DNA of 64,000 nt from an uncultured Pseudoteredinibacter sp. Lineage in GTDB: Bacteria > Pseudomonadota > Gammaproteobacteria > Pseudomonadales > Cellvibrionaceae. This document shows, piece by piece, positions 9,904-18,260 of this stretch. A program made the translations under genes and the position numbers. The stretch spans positions 1,178,001-1,242,000 of the forward strand of contig NZ_CANMYE010000001.1 of assembly GCF_947502065.1 (NCBI RefSeq), given 5' to 3'. Positions within the stretch are counted from its first letter, which is position 1; every line of letters begins with the position of its first letter. The notes under the pieces were generated by a model that ran no database searches, was not told the DNA's origin, and saw nothing but the letters and a program-made list of their open reading frames with translations.

Positions 9904-11217
9904 ATGAAAAAAACGATCTTGAAACTACCGGCGTTTATTTTTAGCTTGGCATGCATAGCGGCAAGTGGGCATGCCTTAGCCGAAGAAAACCCAATCACGG
10001 GAAAAGACAAGCACATGGGTGTTGCTACCTGTGCTTCCAGTGTCTGTCACGGCAAGCCGGCACCGGATGCAAATTCATACGCGCTGTTAAATGAATACCG
10101 CACTTGGAGCCGAGAAGACTTACATTCCAAGGCTTATAAAATTCTATTCAATGCTGAGTCTAAGCGGATGGCCAAGAATCTCGGCTTGGCTTCGGCTCAC
10201 ACAGCGGATATTTGCTTAGATTGTCATGCGGATAATGTTCCACAAAGCCAGCGTGGCCCTAAGTTCGTCATTCGTGACGGCGTTGGCTGCGAAGCCTGCC
10301 ATGGCGGCAGTGAGAAATGGTTAGATAGCCATTATAAAAAAGGCGTTACTCACGCAGAAAACCTAGCGGCAGGCATGTACCCAACTGAATCGCCCAAGCC
10401 TAGAGCGGAAATGTGCCTGTCTTGCCATCTTGGTACTAAAGATAAATTCGCCACGCATCGAATAATGGGAGCAGGGCATCCTCGTTTGGCTTTCGAGTTA
10501 GAAACTTTCACCGCAAATCAGCCCGCTCATTATGTAGTTGATCAAGATTACCTTGAAAGAAAAGGGCAAATCGAATCGGTGACTATGTGGGTTGCCGGGG
10601 TTTACTACACGGCTAAGCAAACCTTAGAGCTTTATAACAGTCATTTGCTAACAGCTAATGGAATGATTCCCGAGCTATCTTTCTACGACTGTCACGCCTG
10701 CCATCATCCGATGGATAAAAAGACTTGGCGCCAGACAAGTATCGAAGTTGGATTAAAACCCGGTGATTTACGCTTAAACGATGCGGCACTGCAAATGTTG
10801 GTGGGTATTGCCTATATTCGCGATCAGGAAGGCGCCCAGCGATTATTACAGCTTTCACGTGATTTGCATGTCGCCTCTCGCAAAGATGTTAACGGTCTTA
10901 GATCTTCCGCCAAGGCGGCATTAGCACAATTAGCAAGCATGGAGGGGGCACTATTGGATCGCAATTACAACAACAATGAAATTACCTCTTTGCGACAAAG
11001 AATCCTAAGCAAGAGCGCCGCCGGTCAATATCGCGATTACACCAGTGCTGAGCAAGCCTTCTTGGGGGTAGAGACGCTGACATTGGCTTTAAATCAAAGT
11101 GAGCGATATAGTGCACAAATGGACAGCTTTTATGCTTCACTCGCCAGTGAGTCTGCATTTCAGCAGGGGCGTTTCGCCAGTGTCGCAAAAAATCTGCTTT
11201 CAACCATGTACCCATAG
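9904..11217 (+). CDS. Cytochrome c554-like pentaheme protein
   Basis: A signal peptide ends near HALA at residue 26. The mature protein has four CXXCH sites (CLDCH, CEACH, CLSCH, CHACH) and one CX4CH site (CASSVCH, residues 43-49). An initial CASSxCHG-type haem motif is characteristic of the cytochrome c554 family, so I count five haems. The 437-residue length includes a haem-free helical C-terminal half of about 170 residues. It follows the decaheme-propeller gene by 2 bases, so translation is probably coupled. A role as periplasmic shuttle between the membrane decaheme protein and the outer conduit is inferred from context. Confidence 0.8.
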   Translation: MKKTILKLPAFIFSLACIAASGHALAEENPITGKDKHMGVATCASSVCHGKPAPDANSYALLNEYRTWSREDLHSKAYKILFNAESKRMAKNLGLASAHTADICLDCHADNVPQSQRGPKFVIRDGVGCEACHGGSEKWLDSHYKKGVTHAENLAAGMYPTESPKPRAEMCLSCHLGTKDKFATHRIMGAGHPRLAFELETFTANQPAHYVVDQDYLERKGQIESVTMWVAGVYYTAKQTLELYNSHLLTANGMIPELSFYDCHACHHPMDKKTWRQTSIEVGLKPGDLRLNDAALQMLVGIAYIRDQEGAQRLLQLSRDLHVASRKDVNGLRSSAKAALAQLASMEGALLDRNYNNNEITSLRQRILSKSAAGQYRDYTSAEQAFLGVETLTLALNQSERYSAQMDSFYASLASESAFQQGRFASVAKNLLSTMYP

Positions 11218-11229
11218 CGAGGTGAGTCA

Positions 11230-12243
11230 GTGCTAAAAATAGTAGGATGCACCCACACGGGAAGACGCGAGCTCAATGAGGATTCCTTTCTAGCGGATGA
11301 TGAACTGGGCTTGGCGGCTGTGGCTGATGGCATGGGAGGCTATTCCTCAGGTGAGGTTGCAAGTGCAATCGTGGTTTCCACCCTTTGGAACGATTTAAAG
11401 GAAGGCGAAAAAAGCTTAGAAGAGTCGGTTGCCAATGCTCATCTCGAAGTTAAAAAAGGTGTTTTGGACGGGCGTGGTGGAGCCGGCATGGGCTCGACAG
11501 TAGTCGCGGCGAAATTTGACGGTTCGCGCTTTGATGTCGCCTGGGTTGGCGACAGTCGTGCTTATATATGGGATGGTCACGAATTAAGGCAAATCAGTCG
11601 TGATCATTCCTACATCGAGTCATTGCTTTCGCGTGGCATTATATCGGCCGAAGATGCCAAAACTCGTAATGATCGTAATTTAGTGACACAGGCCTTAGGG
11701 GCTGAAGCACTTGTAGAGCTAGATATTGGAACCTGCGAAGGGGACCTATATCAAGGCGAACTATTGCTCCTTTGTAGCGATGGCCTTAATGATGAGCTAG
11801 GCGGTTTTGAGATCGCAAGGCTTCTTCATGATAATGCCGCCGATGGTCTTGAGAGTTGCTGTGAGAAATTAGTCCAAGCCTCATACGATGCTGGCGGTAA
11901 AGATAATATTACCGTGATGCTGGTGAGTAACGATGTTGCAGTGCCAGAATCGGGCCGCGTACCAGAAACAATCGTAGAAACCCATAATCTATCCGGGCAC
12001 AGTGAGTATTTCCCGCTAGGTGGGCAAAATGATGGCGCCCATATCACCAGCAGTGACAGTGTCACTGAAGAGTTTTCCACAACCCAAGTGTATGCCGTTA
12101 AGCCCAAGAGTCAGTTAGATTATGATGCGCTGGATGATCATATCGGTGGTGGTACGCCTAGCTGGCTAATTGCGGTAGTTTGTGTTCTTTTATTGGCGGG
12201 GCTGCTTGGGCTGCTCGTTTATTTGGGTATAATCAGCTTCTGA
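11230..12243 (+). CDS. PP2C-family Ser/Thr phosphatase with C-terminal membrane anchor
   Basis: The GTG start at 11230 follows a GAGGTGAG ribosome site. The 337-residue protein carries the PP2C metal-binding motifs in order: RELNEDSF, ADGMGGYSSGE, GMGSTVV, VGDSRAY, CSDGL and GGKDNIT. These supply the aspartates that bind the two Mn or Mg ions. A linker of about 70 residues leads to one C-terminal membrane helix (about 310-333), so the catalytic domain is probably cytoplasmic. It lies 12 bases after the c554-like gene and before a double-FHA gene. Such phosphatases usually reverse Ser/Thr kinase marks read by FHA domains. No kinase gene is visible in the window, and it may lie upstream of base 1. 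Confidence 0.88.
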   Translation: MLKIVGCTHTGRRELNEDSFLADDELGLAAVADGMGGYSSGEVASAIVVSTLWNDLKEGEKSLEESVANAHLEVKKGVLDGRGGAGMGSTVVAAKFDGSRFDVAWVGDSRAYIWDGHELRQISRDHSYIESLLSRGIISAEDAKTRNDRNLVTQALGAEALVELDIGTCEGDLYQGELLLLCSDGLNDELGGFEIARLLHDNAADGLESCCEKLVQASYDAGGKDNITVMLVSNDVAVPESGRVPETIVETHNLSGHSEYFPLGGQNDGAHITSSDSVTEEFSTTQVYAVKPKSQLDYDALDDHIGGGTPSWLIAVVCVLLLAGLLGLLVYLGIISF

Positions 12244-12404
12244 TATTGCCTTGATGTAGCAATCAGCTGATTTAGGCGCTGCCTAAGGTTAATACAGCTT
12301 TCATAATGGCAGCATAAGCTAGTTTATTTGTTTTCTGTATAAATACAGATTTCAAAAACATAGTAAAAGATTAAACAGTAGTAAGAATAAGTAAAAGGTC
12401 GAAA

Positions 12405-13292
12405 ATGATGGTTGAGTGCACAAGCGACAACTGTAAATTGAAGAATCCTCAAACAGGCGAGCTGTTATCTTTAAGCGCCTCTACCATCCTGGGGCGTAGT
12501 GATGATTGTGACATAGTTCTAAAAAGCGATGTGGCCTCTCGCCGACATGCCTCCATCGAGATCAAGGATGGCAAGTTGGTTTTGTCAGACTTGGGTTCAA
12601 GTAATGGCTCGTTTCTTAATGGTGAGAAAATAAACGATTCCTCTGATCTATTCGATGGCGATTTAATTGTGATCGATACGGACAGTTTTAGTGTTATTTC
12701 GCCCAATAAGCGTGAAGCCGAAGCGGATATTCCATCGGTTTGGTCTGAAGGAGAAGGCTTAGAAAGCGCTTCTCAGACCCAAATTGTGTTTGATGTAGAG
12801 CGGTCTGCGGCTGTTTCAGACTACATGGCAGGCCGTATTGATATTCCAGCGCTTGGCGCTGTCCCACGTTTAGTTGGGCTATCAGACGCTGTTAGAGGTC
12901 GAATCTATGAGCTACAAGGTGATCAAGCGACGAATATCTGGCACCTAGGGCGTTCTGAAGAAGTGGACATTGTTATCGACGATGGCAGTGTTTCTGGTAA
13001 GCACGCCCAATTGGTAAATGACGGTGTACTCTGGAAAATTGTTAATTGGATGTCTACCAATGGTACCTTCGTAAATGATAAAAAGGGTTTATCGACCTTT
13101 TTGAAGTCTGGCGACATCATCCGCTTAGGGTCTGTGGAGTTTGCCTTCGAAGCGAGACTGTCCAATAACAATTCAGCAGCCGCTAGCGTTAAAACGGCTA
13201 GCCCAGAATCCGGCTCATCGAAGACTGGCCTAATCATAGGAGCAGTCGTTGTAGTAGTGGCTATAGCAGCGGCTGCGGTATTTTTGCTCTAA
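12405..13292 (+). CDS. Double FHA-domain protein with C-terminal membrane helix
   Basis: The protein has two FHA domains. The first, about residues 18-95, shows LGRSDDCDIV, SRRHA and GSSNGSFLNG; the second, about 170-250, shows LGRSEEVDIV, SGKHA and STNGTFVN. Both keep the Arg, Ser, His and Asn residues that read phosphothreonine. A membrane helix ends the protein (IIGAVVVVVAIAAAAVFLL). AAGG lies before the tandem ATGs at 12405/12408. A 161-base gap separates it from the phosphatase, so it may have its own promoter, and it ends just before a strong terminator. It likely recruits phosphorylated partners to the membrane, possibly the FHA-bearing cytochrome system upstream. Partner identity is not shown by the sequence. 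Confidence 0.88.
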   Translation: MMVECTSDNCKLKNPQTGELLSLSASTILGRSDDCDIVLKSDVASRRHASIEIKDGKLVLSDLGSSNGSFLNGEKINDSSDLFDGDLIVIDTDSFSVISPNKREAEADIPSVWSEGEGLESASQTQIVFDVERSAAVSDYMAGRIDIPALGAVPRLVGLSDAVRGRIYELQGDQATNIWHLGRSEEVDIVIDDGSVSGKHAQLVNDGVLWKIVNWMSTNGTFVNDKKGLSTFLKSGDIIRLGSVEFAFEARLSNNNSAAASVKTASPESGSSKTGLIIGAVVVVVAIAAAAVFLL

Positions 13293-13310
13293 GAATTTAG
13301 AGTAGTAAAT

Positions 13311-13338
13311 AAAAAAAGCCGCTATAGCGGCTTTTTTT
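13311..13338. terminator. Bidirectional intrinsic terminator
   Basis: A GCCGCTATAGCGGC stem is flanked by seven A on one side and seven T on the other, so it can stop transcription from both directions. It ends the FHA gene on the plus strand and the bufferin/DoxX operon on the minus strand. Confidence 0.92.
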
Positions 13339-13408
13339 ATGTCCTTTTTATATTCGTTCTATGAAAGGCATAAAAAGGAGTAGTTGCTATTCAACAACGG
13401 CTGGCAAG

Positions 13409-13876
13409 TCAAAGCTCAGTGTTGTTCTTAGCAAAAAACTTAGCAATCAATGTATCGATAGCCAAAAGGCCGGAGCCCCACAGTACATTCAGACCCAATA
13501 ATAGACCCCAGATAACATGCCCAGCAAAGGCTGCGGGTGCTATTTCTTCCAAGCTAATTACGGCAACAACATTTACTACGCTCAATCCAAGTGCCGCAAA
13601 TCGTGTGCTGATACCAAAGGCCAATAAAACCGGTAAAACAATTTCACCTGCAGTACCTAGAAATGCGGCTACAGCCGGAGACAGAAAGGGCACCTGATAC
13701 TCGTATTCAAAAAGAAAAAGCGTTGTTTCCCAATCATTGAGCTTTGTTAAGCCCGATGCAAAAAATACCCAAGCGACGTAACAACGCGCAAGCAACAATG
13801 CTAGGTGCTGGGGGTATTCTAAATATCGGCTTAACTGCAAGTAGTTGTGGTAGTGGTTGCGTATACTAGAGTTCAT
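13409..13876 (-). CDS. DoxX family membrane protein of the bufferin cluster
   Basis: The 155-residue protein has four hydrophobic segments, with the DoxX-type start LARCYVAWVFFASGLTKL and a central PVLLAFGISTRFAALGL stretch. DoxX proteins are small membrane proteins that often accompany DUF692/DUF2063/DUF2282 genes. Here it is last in that set, 171 bases beyond the BufC gene and before the shared terminator. The function is not established; a redox or quinone-linked role in the membrane is commonly proposed. Confidence 0.82.
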   Translation of the reverse strand: MNSSIRNHYHNYLQLSRYLEYPQHLALLLARCYVAWVFFASGLTKLNDWETTLFLFEYEYQVPFLSPAVAAFLGTAGEIVLPVLLAFGISTRFAALGLSVVNVVAVISLEEIAPAAFAGHVIWGLLLGLNVLWGSGLLAIDTLIAKFFAKNNTEL

Positions 13877-14047
13877 AATATTCTCCGTTTTAACTCGTCT
13901 AATTGGCTCTAGCTAATGAAGAGCACAAGGTAAAAAGTTCGCTTAGTAATATTTAAAAAATGCTATAAAAATGGTGCTGCTGTATGTTGGTGATTCCAGT
14001 TTCCCGATCTTACTGAGGTGATTCTTGTTACGTTCTATGTTCACGGA

Positions 14048-14830
14048 TCATTGAATGTAAAGTTCACTAATGGCTTGGTGTTGGACCAGTAAATTCAATA
14101 CGTTGCCCAGGTCTAAGCCATTATTTTCGGCAGTCCGGTGTGCTTCGATCTCGATCGTGTCTAGAGCAGATCCAATACTTAAGCCCTTCATACAAGCTGA
14201 GATAAATGCGAATTCATTCTTTGCCACTGCTGTTGAGTCAGCCTTATAACGACAGCGATAAATCATCAATCGCTCTTCATATTCGTCTTGCTCAAGCTTT
14301 TCCTTAGCAAGCTGCAGATACTGATCAGTATCGGCAGCTTCGCTGAGGTTCGCTCGATAAATATCCTCTACAGGATATGGGCTTTCCAGTAGCCGAAAAC
14401 TTTCTTGAAAGCGAATGTAGACATTGTCGATATCGCTTTCTTGCAGTTTGAAAACACTGGATTGATCGAATAATTCATCTCTCGATCTCTCGCTTTCAAA
14501 TATTAGCGCTTCGTAATGGGCCACATCGCTAAGATAGGGGTATGATTCAAAGGCTTCATTGCTGGCAATAATCTTAGCGAGTAATTGCCCAAATTCAGAC
14601 CAGTCCGCGGTTTGCAATGGCTGTTGCTGCAAATTCATTGCCGCCAGCCCTTTTAGGGCTTCATCGCCAATTAATTGCCGAGTGCAAGGGTAGGCAATAG
14701 ACAAGCTTCTAAAGGCACTGGCCAGTAGATTGTTCTGATAAACCTGAGTATGTGCTGCTGATGTTTGTTGCTCACCAAAGCGGTATATATCTTCGAGCAG
14801 GGAGCCTTGTAGTGTCTGGATATCACTCAT
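14048..14830 (-). CDS. bufC: BufC-like protein (DUF2063), RiPP recognition partner
   Basis: The 260-residue protein starts like DUF2063 family members, with a helix (LQGSLLEDIYRFG..) followed by the segment with YQNNLLASAFRSLSIAYP and LIGDEAL, typical of HvfC/BufC. Its ATG overlaps the stop of the DUF692 gene by 4 bases, so the two are translationally coupled. In described bufferin systems BufC pairs with the DUF692 enzyme (BufB), presenting the BufA precursor for modification. No membrane segment or signal peptide is visible, in line with cytoplasmic action. Confidence 0.85.
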   Translation of the reverse strand: MSDIQTLQGSLLEDIYRFGEQQTSAAHTQVYQNNLLASAFRSLSIAYPCTRQLIGDEALKGLAAMNLQQQPLQTADWSEFGQLLAKIIASNEAFESYPYLSDVAHYEALIFESERSRDELFDQSSVFKLQESDIDNVYIRFQESFRLLESPYPVEDIYRANLSEAADTDQYLQLAKEKLEQDEYEERLMIYRCRYKADSTAVAKNEFAFISACMKGLSIGSALDTIEIEAHRTAENNGLDLGNVLNLLVQHQAISELYIQ

Positions 14831-15762
14831 GACGGTAGCGCCTGTTTTAGGTAATGCTCTGACTCTAGCTCACTGACAATAGCCCGTGCTTTGTCTAGTT
14901 CAGCCACTAAAGTTTCCCAGCTGGGTAGCGAATTGTCCCATTCAATCAAAGTGGCAACTTTGCCAAGGCGCTGAATAGTGTTGCGATACAAGGCCCAGCA
15001 TTCATCAGATACGGCCTGAGAGTGATCGTCGACATAAAAACCGGCTACCTTATCCTGGCTAAAGCCAGCAAGATGAATCTCTTGCACGGCATTAAGGTTT
15101 ATGGATTCGGTCCAGCTAATAGCATCGTGAAGCGGATTACTACTTTGCTTATTGTGGGCGTTGATCAAGATGTTGTTTAGATCAAGTAGCAGCCCGCAGC
15201 TGGTTTTTTCGACAAGCTGGTTTAAGAAGTCTGTTTCCATCATTTCATCTTCATAGTATTGAAAATACGATGATAGATTTTCAACAAGGATTTGGCGGCC
15301 TAACTTGTCTTGAACATAATTGACGTTGTCGCTTAGTGCCGAAAGCCATTCTCGGTTAAACGCTAGGGGTAATAGATCACTAGTAAATATTGACTTGGCG
15401 TTTTTATCGGAATTAATCGCAGCCCGGTTAAAGCTTGCATGATCGGATAAAAATAGGGGTTTGTGGTCCTGATTTAATCTTGCGATAGTATCCATATAGC
15501 TATCGCTGGGTCGATCGATTGAACCTAGCCCCATGGCAGTGCAGTGTAAACTCAGCTCGTAATGCTTAGAGATCTCACGAATAAGCTCGGCACTGGCCCC
15601 GCCAGGGGCGAAGAAATTTTCAGTGTGTACTTCCACAAAGTCGATATCAGCGGGACAGGTCAGGGCCTGCTGGTAATGCTCGTGACGCAAGCCAATACCA
15701 AATAGCTGTGCATCATTAAGCGCTTTTGTTGGATTGCTCGATGATATAGCAGGCCCTAACAT
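14827..15762 (-). CDS. bufB: MNIO-family maturase (DUF692), BufB-like
   Basis: The 311-residue protein shows the DUF692 TIM-barrel signature: GIGLRHEHY near the start, FVEVHTENFF, LSLHCTAMGLGS, LSDHASF, ILVENLSSYF, LLLDLNNI..NAHN, EIHLAGF and DDHSQAVSD. The His, Glu and Asp residues in these motifs are the expected ligands of the multinuclear iron centre. MNIO enzymes oxidise cysteines of RiPP precursors, in bufferins to thiooxazole-type rings that bind copper. It lies 18 bases downstream of the precursor gene and overlaps bufC. The assignment follows established knowledge of the family; the substrate here is inferred from the adjacent DUF2282 gene. Confidence 0.9.
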   Translation of the reverse strand: MLGPAISSSNPTKALNDAQLFGIGLRHEHYQQALTCPADIDFVEVHTENFFAPGGASAELIREISKHYELSLHCTAMGLGSIDRPSDSYMDTIARLNQDHKPLFLSDHASFNRAAINSDKNAKSIFTSDLLPLAFNREWLSALSDNVNYVQDKLGRQILVENLSSYFQYYEDEMMETDFLNQLVEKTSCGLLLDLNNILINAHNKQSSNPLHDAISWTESINLNAVQEIHLAGFSQDKVAGFYVDDHSQAVSDECWALYRNTIQRLGKVATLIEWDNSLPSWETLVAELDKARAIVSELESEHYLKQALPS

Positions 15763-15780
15763 GTTTATCTCCCTGATCGA

Positions 15781-16062
15781 TTAAGCTTTTTTAGAAGCTT
15801 TGTACTTCTTTTTGGCTTCAGCTTTCAGCATGCCGCCAAGGTCTACGCAAGTGCCTTTGGCTACGAGCTTCCATTCACCTGGATCGTTATCAACCTTTGA
15901 TTGGCCTGCACATGAATGTGTGCCAGCTAGGTTGCCACAATCATTTTGGCCAGCTTTGGCAACGCCGTAGCATTTTTCTTTCGCTGCGGCTTCACTGACC
16001 GGAACCATGGTGGTGGATACTAATGCGGCTAAAGCCGCGCTTGCTAAAATACTCTTGTTCAT
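15781..16062 (-). CDS. bufA1: Bufferin precursor BufA1 (DUF2282)
   Basis: The 93-residue protein has an N-terminal export signal (Ala-rich, ending near SEAAA) and four cysteines at 31, 42, 51 and 72. The first two lie in [14 protein letters not shown], the characteristic DUF2282 segment, and the later ones in HSCAG and GTCVDLGG. The C-terminus is Lys-rich. Proteins of this type are modified by the neighbouring DUF692 enzyme and then bind copper in the periplasm. The gene lies directly upstream of bufB and 28 bases after the YHS gene, so it is probably the second gene of the transcript. Confidence 0.9.
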   Translation of the reverse strand: MNKSILASAALAALVSTTMVPVSEAAAKEKCYGVAKAGQNDCGNLAGTHSCAGQSKVDNDPGEWKLVAKGTCVDLGGMLKAEAKKKYKASKKA

Positions 16063-16090
16063 AGCTATATTCTCCGCTAATGTTGGAAAA

Positions 16091-16570
16091 TTACTCTTCA
16101 GCCAAAACTTCAGCGTCTACAGTACGGATGCCATTCCAGTTACGGTAGGCTGTTGTTAGATTGCCGTCGATGTCAGTAGACCATTTCTTTTGAACATCTT
16201 TGTTAAGATTTAAGTAAAGCTTGTTGTCAACAATCTTCCAAGCGTATGGGTCAACGTCTAATTTCTTATTCAGTGCAACACCCATCGCGCAGTAACCACC
16301 AAATTGTGGTGCGTACTTTTCAGGTGAGGCCTTAAATAGATCGCGGTTGCTCGCACTGCTAAAGTGGAAGATGGCACCTTTGTGGGTTGCAGTGTACTTG
16401 GTGCTACCTTTGCTAGGCTTGCCTTTCTTAAAGTAAGAAACGGCATCGTAACCACTGATCGCCAAATCGTTTTTGTCAGCGTTAACACCAATGTCGGCTG
16501 CAAACGTTAGGCTGCTCATGGCAATAGCAGAAGCGGCAGTTAAGGTTTTTAGTACTCGATTGAATTTCAT
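16091..16570 (-). CDS. Exported YHS-domain protein
   Basis: The 159-residue protein has a signal peptide ending near LTFA and a YHS domain: [45 protein letters not shown] and a following WKIV segment. YHS domains are found in metal-binding contexts, including copper transport. As the first gene of the bufferin transcript (SD on the minus strand, 28 bases before bufA1), it may be a second periplasmic metal-handling protein. Only one cysteine (GGYCA) is present after the signal peptide, so it would not bind metal through a CXXC pair. Confidence 0.82.
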   Translation of the reverse strand: MKFNRVLKTLTAASAIAMSSLTFAADIGVNADKNDLAISGYDAVSYFKKGKPSKGSTKYTATHKGAIFHFSSASNRDLFKASPEKYAPQFGGYCAMGVALNKKLDVDPYAWKIVDNKLYLNLNKDVQKKWSTDIDGNLTTAYRNWNGIRTVDAEVLAEE

Positions 16571-17040
16571 AATTTCCTCGCTAAGTCTTTAGGTTTTTGG
16601 CCATCGCTTGGCCTATTAAGCTGTGATGACTCTTCAATCACGGTGACCAGTATAGGTAGGAAAAAATATTTAAATTAACCAAACGTACAGAAAAACGAGC
16701 CAATCGTTCAGCCTTACAAAGGTTTACTTTGGTCTTGTCGTCTGCTTTACAGTTGCTTGATTTTACTTTGCGTTGAATGTGAATATGGTTTTTTCTAGCG
16801 GGCTGGAAATATATTGGAATCGCATAAGCTAATAAGTAATTAATTTGTCGAGCTTAGCTTTCATACTTTTCATTTTTGAGGACAGAGTAATGGTGCTTAA
16901 TGAGCGTCTTTTAGACACAAGGCTTGCTTGTGACGCTACAAACATAAAGAAAATGTAGATTGCTTTGCTTATGCTAATTGCAAATTAACTAAGTCAGTTA
17001 GGATGGCTGGAAGGGCGAGAGGAATAAGGGGCTTAAAAGG
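16571..17040. other. Intergenic region upstream of the YHS-bufferin operon
   Basis: This gap of about 470 bases is AT-rich and must contain the promoter of the minus-strand YHS-bufferin operon. I saw no convincing ORF, RNA element or recognisable metal-regulator operator in it. Confidence 0.5.
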
Positions 17041-17070
17041 GCTTAGTGCTTATCTAGTTAAGCACTAAGC
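17041..17070 (-). terminator. Hairpin at the end of the AraC gene
   Basis: GCTTAGTGCTT and AAGCACTAAGC form an 11-base-pair stem around the AraC stop codon. On the minus strand it is followed by CCCCTTTTAAG, a weak T-run. It probably terminates the AraC transcript before the bufferin promoter region. Confidence 0.5.
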
Positions 17071-17879
17071 TTCTCTTTAAGCCATTCTTTAGGGCTGATT
17101 CCATAACGTTTGCGAAACACTCTGCTTAGAGCCGAAGCGTGTTCGTAGCCCACTTCATGGGCCACCATACTCACCGGTTTGTTGTTAATAAGAAGCTCTT
17201 GGGCCTTAACTAATCGTATTTCGGTAAGATATTCATTGGGCGTCTTACCAACAGTATCTTTAAACAAGGTGGCAAACTTTGAGCGTGACATGCTTGCCGT
17301 CGCTGCCATGGTATCTAGGTTCCAACTATCTGACGGGGCTTTTTGAATGGCGGCTATAAGTTTGGATAACTGTGGGTGCACCAAGGCTGAAAGGATCCCG
17401 TGGACTACAAGCCCTTTTTCAGTAATATGTCTAAGGATCTGGATAAATATAATGTCGCTAAGCTTGTCCAGCATCATTTGCTTTCCGGGCGTCTCTTGGA
17501 AAGCTTCTTCAAACAGCCAGTTTGCTGCGCGTTGAAGCTGCTGGTGGCTAGCGCCATCAAAATAAATGAAGCGGGGTAGGGAATTAACGAACTTTTCTTG
17601 TCCCTGCCCAAAATGAATCTTGGCGCAGACCAGTTCGGCGTGTTCACTATCGCCCACGGAAAGTCGATGATTTGATTTGCTAGGGATAAAAATCACAGAT
17701 GGGCGATCTAGAAATATTTTGTGGCCGTCCTCAGTGACAATGTTTAACGTCCCTGATTTTAAGACATGTAAATGCCCACAGCTGTTGTCGCCGATGGATT
17801 GCAAGCCGCACAGCTGGCCACTGAAAAACACCTCTGTATTGAAGTCGATTAAACCCGCCGCTTCACTAAGCTGATCCAT
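17058..17879 (-). CDS. AraC-family transcriptional regulator (cupin-type sensor)
   Basis: The 273-residue protein has an N-terminal cupin-like sensing half (CGHLHVLKSGTLNI, PSVIFIPSKSNHRL) and a C-terminal AraC DNA-binding half with two helix-turn-helix units (ATASMSRSKFATLFKDTVGKTPNEYL and VGYEHASALSRVFRKRYGISP). It stands alone, with gaps of about 490 bases downstream and 370 upstream. It is transcribed toward the bufferin operon, but nothing in the sequence shows that it regulates it. Target and ligand are unknown. Confidence 0.9.
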   Translation of the reverse strand: MDQLSEAAGLIDFNTEVFFSGQLCGLQSIGDNSCGHLHVLKSGTLNIVTEDGHKIFLDRPSVIFIPSKSNHRLSVGDSEHAELVCAKIHFGQGQEKFVNSLPRFIYFDGASHQQLQRAANWLFEEAFQETPGKQMMLDKLSDIIFIQILRHITEKGLVVHGILSALVHPQLSKLIAAIQKAPSDSWNLDTMAATASMSRSKFATLFKDTVGKTPNEYLTEIRLVKAQELLINNKPVSMVAHEVGYEHASALSRVFRKRYGISPKEWLKEKLSA

Positions 17880-18241
17880 ACTTAAAGCTTCTTATCATTG
17901 ATGGAGGTTGTACTGTGCGTCTTTACATTGCTTGAATCAAGCTCGATAAACAAAACTTGATAATCAACAAATGGGCTTTACTCAGATTTTTGAGGGCTCA
18001 CAGTTTTCTGTGTTTAAAGTCCTAAAAACCTCGAATTATTGCTGGTGGTGTTGGCTTATAAGCGTAAGGCTTATAGGTGAAAGGGGATTGCTTGATGCCC
18101 GAAAAATGGATGTTTCTGATCTCTATAGCTGATTGATCGGCTGGGCGCAGCTTTACACCTGCCGATCTACTACTATTAGCGTGCAGCGCTAGGAGTTGCC
18201 GATATAGGATGTGATAACTGGGCTGGATAGATTTCTAGAAA
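17880..18241. other. Intergenic region between metH and the AraC gene
   Basis: This gap of about 360 bases holds the presumed AraC promoter on the minus strand. No ORF, RNA structure or clear operator stood out. Confidence 0.4.
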
Positions 18242-18260
18242 CTGGCCTTTAATAGGCCAG
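18242..18260 (-). terminator. Short hairpin at the metH stop codon
   Basis: CTGGCC and GGCCAG pair across the metH stop codon. On the minus strand the stem is followed only by TTTCT, so it is a weak terminator candidate. Confidence 0.35.

Noticed and set aside
344..13292. An MtrCAB-type conduit by homology
   Set aside because: Proteins differ in length, domain order and haem spacing; only the general logic is similar, so I do not use those names.
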